This document shows, piece after piece, positions 1 through 12,335 of a stretch of DNA of 64,000 nt. A model generated the notes under the pieces. That model made no database searches. It was not told the DNA's origin and saw only the letters and a list, made by a program, of their open reading frames with translations. The position numbers were made by a program, and so were the translations under genes. The stretch is from Lelliottia nimipressuralis. Lineage in GTDB: Bacteria > Pseudomonadota > Gammaproteobacteria > Enterobacterales > Enterobacteriaceae. The stretch spans positions 62,001 through 126,000 of the forward strand of contig NZ_SDDX01000020.1 in assembly GCF_004115925.1 (NCBI RefSeq), read 5' to 3'. Within the stretch, counting starts at the first letter, position 1; each line of letters opens with the position of its first letter.

Positions 1-420
1 TACGATTTATCCCCCCTGCTGCGTCAGTGGATTGGTTTTGACAAACTGGCTAACGCCCTGCAAAGCACGGCTGAACAACAGAGTTTTCCGCCGTACAACA
101 TCGAAAAAAGCGATGACAACCACTACCGCATCACGCTGGCGCTGGCCGGATTCCGTCAGGAGGATCTCGATATCCAGCTCGAAGGCGCGCGCCTGACGGT
201 GAAAGGGACGCCGGAAAAACCACAAACCGAGACCCAGTGGCTGCATCAGGGCCTGGTGACTCAGCCGTTTAGCCTGAGCTTTACCCTGGCTGACCATATG
301 GAAGTCTCCGGAGCGACCTTTACCAACGGGCTGTTGCACATTGATTTGACTCGCAACGTGCCGGAAGCACTGGCACCGCAGAAAATCGCCATCAGCGAAC
401 GTCCGGCGCTGAACAGCTAA
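1..420 (+). CDS. ibpB: Small heat-shock protein IbpB, 5' end cut by window edge
   Basis: Holdase chaperone of the alpha-crystallin (Hsp20) family, which binds aggregated proteins with IbpA and passes them to the DnaK/ClpB machinery in the cytoplasm. The reading frame is open from base 1 ([20 protein letters not shown]) and ends with ISERPALNS, the usual IbpB C-terminus including the IxI-type anchor (IAI). Only about the first three residues are missing compared with E. coli IbpB. A strong terminator follows. Seen: near-complete alpha-crystallin domain. Known: family role. The upstream ibpA would lie outside the window. Confidence 0.96.
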   Translation, partial: YDLSPLLRQWIGFDKLANALQSTAEQQSFPPYNIEKSDDNHYRITLALAGFRQEDLDIQLEGARLTVKGTPEKPQTETQWLHQGLVTQPFSLSFTLADHMEVSGATFTNGLLHIDLTRNVPEALAPQKIAISERPALNS

Positions 421-427
421 TTTGTGT

Positions 428-452
428 CGGAAGGCGCTACGCTTTCCCGGCC
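428..452. repeat. REP-like palindrome downstream of ibpB
   Basis: GC-rich imperfect inverted repeat (GGAAGGCGCTACGCTTTCC followed by CGGCC) in the ibpB-yidE gap. This is the usual form and position of an enterobacterial REP element. Confidence 0.55.
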
Positions 453-506
453 AACAAAACCCGCAGGCCTGCTCAAGGGCAGTGTCTGCGGGCAAAGCAA
501 ACGACT

Positions 507-533
507 AAGCCCCGCTTTCGCGGGGCTTTTTTG
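507..533 (+). terminator. Rho-independent terminator after ibpB
   Basis: Perfect 9-bp stem AAGCCCCGC / GCGGGGCTT with a TTTC loop, followed by a T run. It separates ibpB from yidE. Confidence 0.9.
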
Positions 534-611
534 TGCGCCATCGCCCATACAAACCCCATAACCTCTGCGAGAATCCCCTTAATCACTAAGGATATGCGCA
601 GGGAAAAGGTC

Positions 612-2273
612 ATGAGTGATATCGCGTTAACGGTTAGCGTGTTGGCCCTGGTTGCAGTGGTTGGGCTGTGGATTGGCAATATCAAAATCCGCGGTGTCGG
701 ATTTGGCATTGGCGGAGTGCTTTTCGGCGGTATTTTTGTCGGCCATTTCGCCGATCAGCTTGGGTTAACCCTCAGCGCTGAAATGCTGCACTTCATTCAG
801 GAATTCGGCCTGATCCTCTTCGTCTACACCATCGGCATTCAGGTCGGACCTGGGTTTTTCGCCTCGCTGCGCGTCTCCGGGCTGCGGCTGAATCTCTTTG
901 CTCTCGGCATTGTCGCCATGGGCGGCCTCGTCACCGCCATTCTGCATAAAATCTTTGATATTCCGCTCCCGGTGGTGTTGGGGATTTTCTCCGGCGCGGT
1001 CACCAATACTCCTGCGCTGGGGGCCGGACAGCAAATTCTGCGCGATCTGGGCATTGCGCCCGGCGTAGTGGATCAGATGGGGATGAGCTATGCGATGGCT
1101 TACCCGTTTGGTATTTGCGGCATTCTGCTTACCATGTGGCTGGTGCGTGTGCTGTTTCGTATCAACGTGGACGACGAAGCCAAAAAGCATGAATCCACGA
1201 TCACCAACGGCCACATGCTGATCAAAACCATCAACATTCGCGTCGAAAACCCCAATCTGAACCACATGGCGATTCAGGATGTGCCGATTCTGAATAGCGT
1301 CAATATCATCTGTTCGCGCCTGAAGCGGGACGAAATGCTGATGGTCCCGTCCCCCGGCACTGTGATTCAGCTCGGGGACTTATTGCACCTGGTCGGCCAG
1401 CCCGGCGATCTGCACAGCGCGCAACTGGTGATCGGCCAGGAGGTAGACACCTCCCTCTCGACGCGGGGCACCGACATGTGCGTGGAACGCGTTGTGGTCA
1501 CCAATGAGCAGGTATTGGGCAAGAAAATCCGCGATCTGCAGGTAAAAGAGCGATACGACGTAGTGATCTCACGCCTGAATCGTGCGGGCGTTGAACTGGT
1601 TGCCAGTCCGGATGCCAGCCTGCAGTTTGGCGATATCCTCAATCTGGTTGGCCGCCCGTCATCCATCGATGCCGTCGCCGATATGGTCGGCAATGCGCAG
1701 CAAAAATTGCAGCAGGTGCAGATGCTGCCGGTGTTTATCGGTATCGGGCTGGGGGTGCTGCTCGGCTCAATTCCCCTCTACGTGCCCGGATTCCCGGTAG
1801 CGCTCAAGCTCGGTCTGGCGGGCGGGCCGCTGATCATGGCGCTGATTTTGGGGCGTATCGGCTGTATCGGGAAGCTGTACTGGTTCATGCCGCCAAGCGC
1901 CAACCTGGCCCTGCGCGAGCTGGGCATTGTGCTGTTCCTCTCGGTAGTGGGGCTGAAATCTGGCGGCGACTTTATCCACACTCTGACGCAGGGCGAGGGG
2001 ATAAGCTGGATTGGCTACGGAATTATCATCACGGCGGTTCCGCTGCTAACGGTCGGGATTCTGGCGCGGATCTTCGCGAAGATGAACTACCTGACCCTGT
2101 GCGGCATGCTGGCCGGCTCGATGACCGATCCTCCGGCGCTGGCCTTCGCCAACAATCTGCACGCCACCAGCGGCGCGGCGGCACTTTCCTACGCCACCGT
2201 TTATCCGCTGGTGATGTTCCTGCGCATCATCACGCCGCAGCTACTGGCCGTGCTGTTCTGGGGGATAGGCTAA
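612..2273 (+). CDS. yidE: YidE, putative AAE-family transport protein
   Basis: Integral inner-membrane protein of the aspartate:alanine exchanger (AAE) family; its substrate in enterobacteria is not established. With the ATG at 612 (GGGAAAAGG just upstream) the product is 553 aa, the same length as E. coli YidE. The order is five or so hydrophobic helices, two RCK_C/TrkA-C-like cytoplasmic domains (about residues 190-370, with repeated LGDLLHLVG and FGDILNLVG motifs), then a second membrane bundle. Upstream in-frame starts lie in the terminator region and lack a ribosome site. The last 33 bases overlap the convergent yidP. Confidence 0.95.
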   Translation: MSDIALTVSVLALVAVVGLWIGNIKIRGVGFGIGGVLFGGIFVGHFADQLGLTLSAEMLHFIQEFGLILFVYTIGIQVGPGFFASLRVSGLRLNLFALGIVAMGGLVTAILHKIFDIPLPVVLGIFSGAVTNTPALGAGQQILRDLGIAPGVVDQMGMSYAMAYPFGICGILLTMWLVRVLFRINVDDEAKKHESTITNGHMLIKTINIRVENPNLNHMAIQDVPILNSVNIICSRLKRDEMLMVPSPGTVIQLGDLLHLVGQPGDLHSAQLVIGQEVDTSLSTRGTDMCVERVVVTNEQVLGKKIRDLQVKERYDVVISRLNRAGVELVASPDASLQFGDILNLVGRPSSIDAVADMVGNAQQKLQQVQMLPVFIGIGLGVLLGSIPLYVPGFPVALKLGLAGGPLIMALILGRIGCIGKLYWFMPPSANLALRELGIVLFLSVVGLKSGGDFIHTLTQGEGISWIGYGIIITAVPLLTVGILARIFAKMNYLTLCGMLAGSMTDPPALAFANNLHATSGAAALSYATVYPLVMFLRIITPQLLAVLFWGIG

Positions 2274-2987
2274 CAACGCGTCCGTGTGGATACGCCGCAG
2301 ATGGTAGTCCACCTGGTAATCGCTGGTATTGCGGAACATCACGGAGTAATTCAGGAACTCGCCGCTGTCGCTGTAGGACAAGGACGTAATGCGCAGCAGC
2401 GGCGTCTGTTCCGGTAAGTTCATCAGATTCGCCAGCTGCCGGTCAGCCAGCACCGGCGTCAGGCTCTCGTAGTTCCCGCTGATGGTGATCCCGCACTCCT
2501 TCTCGATGTAATCAAACTTCGATCCTTCAAGGTGCGCCAGCGACAGGTTGCGGAACAGCTTCACGGGCATAAAGCTGTCTTCCAGCATCAGCGGTTTTCC
2601 CTCCACGTAACGCACCCGACGCGAAAAGTAGATCCGCTCGTCAATCTGAATACGCAGCTGGCTGGCGATGGCGGGCGGGGCGGGCATCACTTCAAACTGC
2701 AATACCTTGCTCTGCACCTCTTTACCCTGCTGGCGCAAGACCTCCACCAGCCCGGTCAGATTGGTGGTTTCATGATGAACATCCTTGCGCGCAACAAAGG
2801 TGCCGCTGCCGTGACGGCGCACTACCAGCCCCCAGCCGACCAGCAAATCGATGGCCTTGCGAATGGTCATCCGCGCCACGCCAAACTCCTGCGCCAGCGC
2901 TTTTTCGCCGGGCAGCGGGCTGCCGACATTGTAATCCGACGAATTGAGCCGCAGACGTAATCTGTCGGCAATGGATTTGTAGATCAC
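2241..2987 (-). CDS. yidP: GntR/HutC-family regulator YidP (GlvR-like)
   Basis: Predicted repressor of the divergent alpha-glucoside PTS genes. N-terminal winged helix of GntR type (residues 1-70, with [24 protein letters not shown]) and a C-terminal UTRA ligand-binding domain ([23 protein letters not shown]). The GTG at 2987 was chosen because it gives [10 protein letters not shown], matching the E. coli YidP N-terminus, and has AGAGG upstream; the ORF is open further but without similarity. The product is 248 aa, about 10 residues longer at the C-terminus than E. coli YidP, and its 3' end overlaps yidE. The role is inferred from family and divergent position. Confidence 0.92.
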   Translation of the reverse strand: MIYKSIADRLRLRLNSSDYNVGSPLPGEKALAQEFGVARMTIRKAIDLLVGWGLVVRRHGSGTFVARKDVHHETTNLTGLVEVLRQQGKEVQSKVLQFEVMPAPPAIASQLRIQIDERIYFSRRVRYVEGKPLMLEDSFMPVKLFRNLSLAHLEGSKFDYIEKECGITISGNYESLTPVLADRQLANLMNLPEQTPLLRITSLSYSDSGEFLNYSVMFRNTSDYQVDYHLRRIHTDALLAYPPEQHGQ

Positions 2988-3208
2988 CTGTAGACCTCTC
3001 TGCGCGTATTCAGTCGTGCATCGCGTCTTAACATGTCCATATTTTGAACTGAAAGTAGACCTGAGTGGGCAAATTAAAACCATGAATGCGATCACGGAAC
3101 GCAGCGGTGCGCGGTGTGAGCCGCTGGGTAAATTTTTATTCTCATTTCAGGCCAGCACAAAACCAATAAGGCCAAACCCCCTACAGGTTGTTACATGAGG
3201 ATTTAAAG
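2988..3208. promoter_or_regulatory. Divergent yidP / alpha-glucoside operon control region
   Basis: 220-bp non-coding gap between the divergent regulator and PTS operon. The octamer GTAGACCT occurs twice (2989-2996 and 3054-3061) about 65 bp apart, once beside the yidP start and once in mid-gap. These are candidate GntR-family operator half-sites, but no full palindrome was resolved and no confident -35/-10 was assigned. Confidence 0.35.
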
Positions 3209-6144
<2,936 letters not shown>

Positions 6145-6151
6145 TCCCGCC

Positions 6152-6174
6152 GACCGGCATCCCAGATGCCGGTC
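6152..6174 (+). terminator. Hairpin downstream of aglB
   Basis: Stem GACCGGCATC / GATGCCGGTC with CCA loop, followed by AATTTA rather than a clean T run; a weak or attenuating terminator. Confidence 0.6.
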
Positions 6175-6221
6175 AATTTACGCTATGCTGAAGCCTGCTT
6201 GCGGTACGACAAGGAGCCTTC

Positions 6222-6569
6222 ATGAAAATTTCCCAGCTGGGCGAAGCGCCTGACTATCGGTTTTCCCTCGCCAATGAGCGCACATTTCTCGCATGGATCC
6301 GCACCGCGCTGGGGTTTCTCGCCGCAGGCGTCGGGCTGGACCAGCTCGCACCAGATTTTGCCACGCCGCTGATTCGTGAAGTGCTGGCGCTGCTGCTGTG
6401 TCTGTTCGCAGGTGTGCTGGCGATCTACGGTTATCTGCGCTGGCTGCGCAATGAAAAGGCGATGCGCCTGAAACAGGATATGCCCTACACGCGCGGCCTG
6501 CTGGCGATCAGCGTGATATTGCTGGCCGTCGCGGCAGCGGTCATGGTGCTGGTGTTCTATGGCGGATAG
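6222..6569 (+). CDS. yidH: YidH inner-membrane protein (DUF202)
   Basis: 115-aa DUF202 membrane protein of unknown function. Seen: the DUF202 signature LANERTFLAWIRTALGFLAAGVGL (in two pieces around residues 17-40), then two more hydrophobic segments. AAGGAG lies 9 bases before the ATG. Length and sequence match E. coli YidH. It overlaps yidG by 11 bases, so the two are likely co-translated. Confidence 0.95.
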   Translation: MKISQLGEAPDYRFSLANERTFLAWIRTALGFLAAGVGLDQLAPDFATPLIREVLALLLCLFAGVLAIYGYLRWLRNEKAMRLKQDMPYTRGLLAISVILLAVAAAVMVLVFYGG

Positions 6570-6915
6570 CCGCAAAGCGCGAAGGGAAGCCGATCCCGGC
6601 CTGCAGCCCGAGCGCACATCGCTGGCCTGGCTGCGCACGCTGCTGGGCTATGGCGCGCTGATCGCACTGGCGATTAAACACAACTGGCACCGCACCGGTC
6701 TGCCGTTCTGGGTCTCGATTGTGGTGCTGGCGCTGGTAGCGGCTCTTCTCTGGCGCTACACCCGCAGCCGCAACCTGATGGACGTGAATCACAACGATTT
6801 CGCGCAGCCCAAAGCAGTGCGTGACAAATTCTTGATCTCTCTCGCAGTTCTCTCCCTCGCATTACTGTTTGCTGTAACACACTTACAGCAAATACTGATT
6901 TTTCTAGGGTCGTGA
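6559..6915 (+). CDS. yidG: YidG inner-membrane protein (DUF202)
   Basis: 118-aa DUF202 paralogue of YidH, starting inside the yidH 3' end. Seen: LQPERTSLAWLRTLLGYGAL near residue 13 and three hydrophobic stretches ending TLQQ-type tail LQQILIFLGS. Unknown function; probably forms a pair with YidH. Its stop codon is immediately followed by the yidF ATG. Confidence 0.94.
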   Translation: MADSRKARREADPGLQPERTSLAWLRTLLGYGALIALAIKHNWHRTGLPFWVSIVVLALVAALLWRYTRSRNLMDVNHNDFAQPKAVRDKFLISLAVLSLALLFAVTHLQQILIFLGS

Positions 6916-7377
6916 ATGACAGGATGCCACGGAAGTACCCGCGTGGTTGTAGTCGATAACTGCAACGCGCGCGAGCCAGGGAAGGTTTATCAAGCGTTAC
7001 GCCTCAGCGGTAACAAAAACGTCCATTTTTTGCCACAGACGGCGGGTGAAAAGCCCGTAACGCCGGAGGTGTGGGGCGAGTTCTTAACGCAGATTTTTGC
7101 GATGTGGGTCCGGCAGGATATCGGGGAGATCTCGGTGCGCCTGTTCGACGACACACTGGACGGGTGGTGCGGCACCGCGCTGTGCCAGAAGAAAGGGCTG
7201 CTGAAATGCCAGACGTGCGCAGGACGGCGGTTATGCACGTCGGCAAATGACGACGTGCTCTGTCAGGGCTATCTGGCGTTCTATGACTACAGCGCACCCT
7301 TTATGAAAGTGATGCGCGATTTGAAAAAGCACAACCGCTCGACGCAAGAGCTGATGACGCTGTTACGGCAGACGTGA
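6916..7377 (+). CDS. yidF: YidF, SPASM-like fragment of a sulfatase-maturase type protein
   Basis: 153 aa with no radical-SAM CxxxCxxC motif. Seen: [12 protein letters not shown] and the patterns [14 protein letters not shown] and [11 protein letters not shown], plus Cys clusters ([18 protein letters not shown]). These resemble the C-terminal SPASM half of anaerobic sulfatase-maturating enzymes. Known: E. coli yidF sits next to the sulfatase gene yidJ, absent here. Inference: a relic or a protein with a separate role. The ATG at 6916 follows the yidG stop directly. The 3' end overlaps convergent dsdA by 15 bases. Confidence 0.85.
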   Translation: MTGCHGSTRVVVVDNCNAREPGKVYQALRLSGNKNVHFLPQTAGEKPVTPEVWGEFLTQIFAMWVRQDIGEISVRLFDDTLDGWCGTALCQKKGLLKCQTCAGRRLCTSANDDVLCQGYLAFYDYSAPFMKVMRDLKKHNRSTQELMTLLRQT

Positions 7378-8664
7378 CGGACGGCCCTTCGCCAGATATT
7401 TTGCCATCTCCGCTTCCGGCACCATCCCGCCGCCCGTTGCCCAGACGAGGTGGGTCGCATTGGCTGAAGAAGGGACACGCACCGGCCCGGCCATACCCGC
7501 CAGCGCCGATGGCTCCAGACGAATGCCCTCTTCCTGCGCCAGCCAGCCCAGCATGTCGTACATGCTCTGATCGGACAGGGTGTAGAACCCGTCCAGCAGA
7601 CGCTCCATTGCGCGGCCGACAAACCCGGAGGCGCGTCCCACCGCCAGACCGTCTGCGGCCGTTAGGTTGTCGATCCCCAAATCCTGCACCGCAATCTCAT
7701 CGTGCAAACCGGTATAAACACCCAGCAACATGCACGGCGAATGGGTTGGCTCGGCGAAGAAGCAGTGAACATGGTCGCCAAAGGCCAGCTTAAGGCCAAA
7801 CGCGACGCCGCCAGGGCCACCGCCCACGCCGCACGGCAGATAGACATACAGGGGATGATCCGCATCCACCACGCGCCCCTGTTCAGCAAACTGAGCTTTC
7901 AGACGCTCACCCGCCACGGCATAACCCAAAAACAGGGTGCGAGAGTTTTCGTCGTCGATAAAGAAGCAGTTGGGATCGCTCTCGGCAGCCTTGCGCCCCT
8001 GCTCCACCGCCACGCCGTAATCTTGTTCGTACTCCACCACTTCAACGCCATGGCTGCGCAGTTTGGCCTTTTTCCACTCGCGGGCGTCGGCAGACATATG
8101 CACCGTCACCTTAAAGCCAACGCGGGCGCTCATGATGCCAATCGACATCCCCAGATTACCCGTTGAGCCAACGGCAATGCTGTACTGGCTGAAAAACGCT
8201 TTAAAGCGTGGTTCCAGCAGGATGCTGTAATCGTCTGTCAGCGACAGCAGCCCCGCTTCCAGCGCCAGTTTTTCGGCGTGGGTCAGCACTTCATAAATCC
8301 CGCCGCGCGCTTTGATAGAGCCGGAAATCGGTAAATGGCTGTCTTTTTTCAGCAGCAAAGTGCCGTTGATCGGCGTGGCAAACTCCTTCGCCAGGCGCTT
8401 TTGCATGGCGGGAATGGCCACCACGTCTGATTCGATAATGCCGTTTTTGGCCGCGGTTTCCGGGAAAGCTTTCGCCAGATAAGGCGCAAAGCGGGCCAGG
8501 CGGGCGTGGGCATCCTTCACATCCGCCTGCGTCAGCCCGACATACGGCAGCCCTTCGGCAAGCGTGGTGGTGCGCGGGTTAAACCAGGTGGTCTCTTTCA
8601 GCGCCATCAGATCCTCTACCAGAGGATATTGGGCGATTAAGGTGGTGATGTTTGCGTTTTCCAT
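7363..8664 (-). CDS. dsdA: D-serine dehydratase DsdA
   Basis: PLP enzyme converting D-serine to pyruvate and ammonia, detoxifying and using D-serine. Seen: PLP-lysine motif SGSIKARGG (Lys118), phosphate-binding CGVGGGPGG and the tail [20 protein letters not shown]. It is 433 aa against 442 in E. coli because about 14 residues are missing between GPVRV and [11 protein letters not shown] (near plus-strand 7,455-7,480), partly offset by a five-residue C-terminal extension. The gap is in frame. It lies 17 bases downstream of dsdX in one operon. Confidence 0.95.
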   Translation of the reverse strand: MENANITTLIAQYPLVEDLMALKETTWFNPRTTTLAEGLPYVGLTQADVKDAHARLARFAPYLAKAFPETAAKNGIIESDVVAIPAMQKRLAKEFATPINGTLLLKKDSHLPISGSIKARGGIYEVLTHAEKLALEAGLLSLTDDYSILLEPRFKAFFSQYSIAVGSTGNLGMSIGIMSARVGFKVTVHMSADAREWKKAKLRSHGVEVVEYEQDYGVAVEQGRKAAESDPNCFFIDDENSRTLFLGYAVAGERLKAQFAEQGRVVDADHPLYVYLPCGVGGGPGGVAFGLKLAFGDHVHCFFAEPTHSPCMLLGVYTGLHDEIAVQDLGIDNLTAADGLAVGRASGFVGRAMERLLDGFYTLSDQSMYDMLGWLAQEEGIRLEPSALAGMAGPVRVPSSANATHLVWATGGGMVPEAEMAKYLAKGRPSRLP

Positions 8665-8681
8665 AGTACGTCTCTTCGCGC

Positions 8682-10019
8682 TTAGATAATGAAAGAAAGC
8701 AGGAACGTGCAGCCAAGTGCAAGTACCGAGGCGATAAATGTCGCCGTTGTATAGTATTTAAAGGTCTCGTTCAGGGTCGCGCCGCAGTATTGCTTCACCA
8801 GCCAGAAGAGAGAATCTGTGACGATTGTGCAGCCAATGGCGCCAGAACCGATGGCAATGGCGATGATCTCCGGGCTGACGTTGGGATAGAGCGGCAGCAT
8901 CGGCGCGACAATCGCCGTGGCCCCCATCATCGCAACCGTGGCAGACCCGACGGCCGCATGGAGAATTAACGCCACCAGCCAGGCCAGCAGAATCGGGTGC
9001 ATATGCATGTTCGATAAAATCAGCGCCAGCGTATCGGCCAGGCCGCTGGTTTTGAGGATCGCGTTAAACGCTCCGCCCGCCCCGATAATCAACAGGATGT
9101 TAGCAATTGAACCAAAGCCCGTTTCCGTGTGCTTGAGCAGCGCGCTCATCCCGATATGCTGACGAATGCCGAGCAGGTAATAGGCTACAAACACCGCGAT
9201 AAACATGGCGGTGATCGGGTTGCCGATAAATTCCAGCAGCGTGTAGAGCGAGCCGGTTTTTTCCATATTCAGCTCGGCGATGGTTTTTACCAGCATCAGG
9301 CCAATCGGTAACAGCACCGTGAACAACGTGGCGCCCAGCGTGGGCAGCGTATGTTCTTCTCGCACTTTGAGGTCAGAGAACTCCGCCGGAACCGGTTTAA
9401 ACGGCAGGCGATCGCCGAGGATTTTCAGGAACAGCGGGCCGCCCACCAGAGAGGCCATCAGCCCGACCAGCAGACCGTATACAATCACCGTTCCCACATC
9501 CGCGCCCAGTTTGTTGGTGACAAACAGCGCCGCCGGATGGGGAGGCACCACGCAGTGAACCGCCATCAGCGCCGTACACAGAGGGATTGCCAGTTTCAGC
9601 AGCGAAGTCTGCGTCTTTTTGGCGATTGAGAATGCCAGCGGGATCAGCAATACCACGCCCACTTCAACGAACAGCGTGATACCGCAGATCAGCCCGACCA
9701 GGACCATAATCACATCGGCGGAGAGCCAGCGGCAACGCTGGAGCGTCAGCCCGATGCGTTCCGCCGCGCCAGAAACTTCCATCATCTTGCCGAGAATGGT
9801 GCCGAGGCCAATCACCGCCGCCAGGAATCCCAGCGTGCCGCCGATGCCGCTCTCGATGGCATTGACCATATCCAGCGGGCTCATGCCCATCATTGCGCCA
9901 ACGAAGAAGCTCGCCAGCAGCAGCGCCAGAAACGGGTGAAACTTCAGTTTTACGATGGTTAATACAATCAACACGATGCTTGCCAGCAGCGTCGCCACAA
10001 CCCACATCTGAGATCCCAT
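8682..10019 (-). CDS. dsdX: D-serine permease DsdX (GntP family)
   Basis: 445-aa inner-membrane H+ symporter of the GntP family that imports D-serine. Seen: alternating hydrophobic helices throughout, with family motifs [16 protein letters not shown] and [18 protein letters not shown]. It is the first gene of the dsdXA operon and is divergent from its activator dsdC across a 214-bp gap. Confidence 0.96.
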   Translation of the reverse strand: MGSQMWVVATLLASIVLIVLTIVKLKFHPFLALLLASFFVGAMMGMSPLDMVNAIESGIGGTLGFLAAVIGLGTILGKMMEVSGAAERIGLTLQRCRWLSADVIMVLVGLICGITLFVEVGVVLLIPLAFSIAKKTQTSLLKLAIPLCTALMAVHCVVPPHPAALFVTNKLGADVGTVIVYGLLVGLMASLVGGPLFLKILGDRLPFKPVPAEFSDLKVREEHTLPTLGATLFTVLLPIGLMLVKTIAELNMEKTGSLYTLLEFIGNPITAMFIAVFVAYYLLGIRQHIGMSALLKHTETGFGSIANILLIIGAGGAFNAILKTSGLADTLALILSNMHMHPILLAWLVALILHAAVGSATVAMMGATAIVAPMLPLYPNVSPEIIAIAIGSGAIGCTIVTDSLFWLVKQYCGATLNETFKYYTTATFIASVLALGCTFLLSFII

Positions 10020-10233
10020 ATCTCACCCCACCCTTAAGTTATCTGCGGCTATTGGACGAAAAAACGGCACCGGCTGACAAACGATATAAATTGCCGTTCA
10101 GGTGAGGCAGATTGGATCAAGTGAGTGACATTGCTCTAAAAAGCGCACTTTATTCGTCGTTGCTTCACATTAATTCATTCATAACGGATATTCTGAGGGC
10201 AGAAATACGAGGCTGAGGGGATAAAAAACCGCT
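10020..10233. promoter_or_regulatory. dsdX-dsdC divergent promoter region
   Basis: 214 bp without a gene between the divergent operon and its LysR-type activator. By family, DsdC binds here and D-serine induces dsdXA. No DsdC or CRP site could be assigned with confidence. Confidence 0.5.
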
Positions 10234-11160
10234 ATGAACGATGCGAATGAGGTCGGCAATCGCCTGCTGAACGGCTGGCAACTGTCAAAAATGTACACCT
10301 TTGAAGTGGCGGCCCGTCATGAGTCCTTCGCGCTGGCGGCGGAAGAGCTGTCGCTCAGCCCGAGCGCCGTCAGCCATCGCATTAACCTGCTGGAAGAGGA
10401 GCTGGGGATTCAGCTTTTCGTCCGCTCGCACCGCAAGGTGGAGCTGACGCAGGAGGGAAAACGGGTTTTCTGGACCCTCAAATCGTCGCTGGATACTCTG
10501 AACCAGGAGATCCTCGACATCAAGAATCAGGCGCTTTCTGGCACCCTGACCGTCTATTCGCGCCCCAGCATCGCCCAGTGCTGGCTGGTGCCGATGCTCG
10601 GGGATTTTTCCCGCCGCTATCCGTCGATCTCCCTGACCATACTCACCGGCAATGATTACCCGAACATGCAGCGAACGGGTATCGATCTGGCGCTCTACTT
10701 CGACGATACGCCGCCCACTCAGCTCGCCCATCATTTTCTGATGAACGAGGCGATCCTGCCGGTGTGTACGCCGGAATACGCGCGCGAACATGAGTTAATT
10801 AAAAACCCAGACAATCTGCGCCACTGCACGCTGCTGCATGACAGACAGGCGTGGAGTAACGACTCGGGAACCGATGAGTGGTTTAGTTGGGCGCAGCACT
10901 TTGCAGTGAATTTGCCGCCATCGTCGGGCATTGGTTTCGATCGTTCCGATTTAGCTGTTATCGCCGCGATGAACCACGTGGGTGTCGCCATGGGGCGTCA
11001 GCGGCTGGTGCAAAAGCGGCTGGATCGCGGAGAGCTGATTGCGCCCTTCGGCGAGAAAGCCCTGAAATGCCATCAGCACTACTACATATCGACCCTTTCG
11101 GGCAGGCAGTGGCCGAAAATTGATGCCTTTATCGACTGGCTGAAAAGTCAGGTGGGTTGA
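10234..11160 (+). CDS. dsdC: LysR-family D-serine activator DsdC
   Basis: 308-aa transcription factor. Seen: N-terminal LysR helix-turn-helix (FEVAARHESFALAAEELSLS, then PSAVSHRINLLEEELGIQLF) and a type-2 periplasmic-binding effector domain from about residue 95 (LTVYSRPSIAQCWLVPMLGDF). Length and sequence match E. coli DsdC, which activates dsdXA in response to D-serine. Divergent position supports this. Confidence 0.95.
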   Translation: MNDANEVGNRLLNGWQLSKMYTFEVAARHESFALAAEELSLSPSAVSHRINLLEEELGIQLFVRSHRKVELTQEGKRVFWTLKSSLDTLNQEILDIKNQALSGTLTVYSRPSIAQCWLVPMLGDFSRRYPSISLTILTGNDYPNMQRTGIDLALYFDDTPPTQLAHHFLMNEAILPVCTPEYAREHELIKNPDNLRHCTLLHDRQAWSNDSGTDEWFSWAQHFAVNLPPSSGIGFDRSDLAVIAAMNHVGVAMGRQRLVQKRLDRGELIAPFGEKALKCHQHYYISTLSGRQWPKIDAFIDWLKSQVG

Positions 11161-11246
11161 AGAATTATTACGCGTAGCCTCTACACCAAACCGCGAAAAG
11201 CGTGCTAAATACAGCATATTGCTTTCGATTTCTCGCAAGGTTAACC

Positions 11247-12335
11247 GTGTTAAAGCCCCTGATCGCCGCTGCGCTGATTATCTCCTCTGGCTGGGTGTCT
11301 GCCGCTGAGCCACCGCTGACGGCTGCGCGCTACGCGCAGCAGCTCGGGGTGGGCATCGACGTGGACTGGGCGCGCACCGAGCGCGGCATTCGCGAATTCG
11401 ATCCGCTGGAAGTGCGTGATTTTAAGGCCAAAGGGTTTACCCACGTGCGAATCCGCGTGGCCGGCGAGCCGACGGAAGCGCGCCTGATTCATCTGCGCAA
11501 GCTGGTGGAAGCCTGTGAGCAATACGGCGTGATCCCGGTGATTGCCTATCAGGCAGATGAATACAAAAACGACCCGAAAGCGGATAACGAAAAAGAGGTG
11601 GTGAACTGGTGGATTGCCGTGGCGCACTACTTCGAGAAAAGCTCGCCGCTGCTCGGTTTTGACCTGATCTACGAGCCGGCGGACAAGCTCAATCACAATC
11701 TCGCATCCCTTAACCGTGTCTACGAAAAAGCGATCAAAGCCATTCATGCCATTGATGCCGAACGCATGATTTTCGTCGCTCCGCGCCTGCGCGCGGCACC
11801 GGAAGATCTCGGCAGCCTTAAGCTGCCTGCCCACAGCCAGAATTACGTGCTGGCCGAATGGCACATCTTCCCGTGGGGACCGCTCAAGAACAACGGAAAA
11901 TACCCGTGGACATCAGGCACGGCGGCGGAGAAATCGATGATTCGCAGCCGGATCACTACCGCGTTGCGCTGGCAGCAAAAAACCGGGCATGTGAGCTGGG
12001 TGGGCGGCTGGGGCGTGGGTGAATCCAGCCGCGTTACCCCGACGGCACCGCAGATGGCTTTCGCCAGCTTTATGGCCTGCGAACTGCAAAAAGCCAAAAT
12101 CCCTTACGCCATTAATGCGGATTTCCAGTTTTATGACGGCGAGGAGGGGGCGTGGCGACCCGGGCCGGAACCGCTGCTGCAGGCGATGCTTGCACCGGTG
12201 TGTGAAAAGCCCGACGAGAAGCCGGGCCATCATGCGATTAAATCGTCTGCTCGTGATGCGGCTCGCGCGACGCCAGCGGCAGCCAGCACAGTAAAATCAG
12301 CAGCCCCATCAGGGTCATCAACAGGCCAAGGCTAG
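11247..12335 (+). CDS. Secreted GH5-type (cellulase-like) glycoside hydrolase
   Basis: Predicted exported TIM-barrel glycosidase; substrate unknown. The GTG at 11,247 (AAGG eight bases upstream) gives a clean signal peptide (LKPLIAAALIISSGWVSA, cleaved before AEPPL). An ATG at 11,202 is also open. Seen: GH5-like features, VGIDVDWARTERGIREFD near the mature N-terminus, FDLIYEPADKLN as the probable acid/base Glu and WHIFPWGP; SWVGGWGVGES may carry the nucleophile. The last 98 bases run antisense into emrD, giving a low-complexity Ala/Ser tail (ARATPAAASTVKSAAPSGS) that is unlikely to be part of the fold. Confidence 0.8.
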   Translation: MLKPLIAAALIISSGWVSAAEPPLTAARYAQQLGVGIDVDWARTERGIREFDPLEVRDFKAKGFTHVRIRVAGEPTEARLIHLRKLVEACEQYGVIPVIAYQADEYKNDPKADNEKEVVNWWIAVAHYFEKSSPLLGFDLIYEPADKLNHNLASLNRVYEKAIKAIHAIDAERMIFVAPRLRAAPEDLGSLKLPAHSQNYVLAEWHIFPWGPLKNNGKYPWTSGTAAEKSMIRSRITTALRWQQKTGHVSWVGGWGVGESSRVTPTAPQMAFASFMACELQKAKIPYAINADFQFYDGEEGAWRPGPEPLLQAMLAPVCEKPDEKPGHHAIKSSARDAARATPAAASTVKSAAPSGSSTGQG

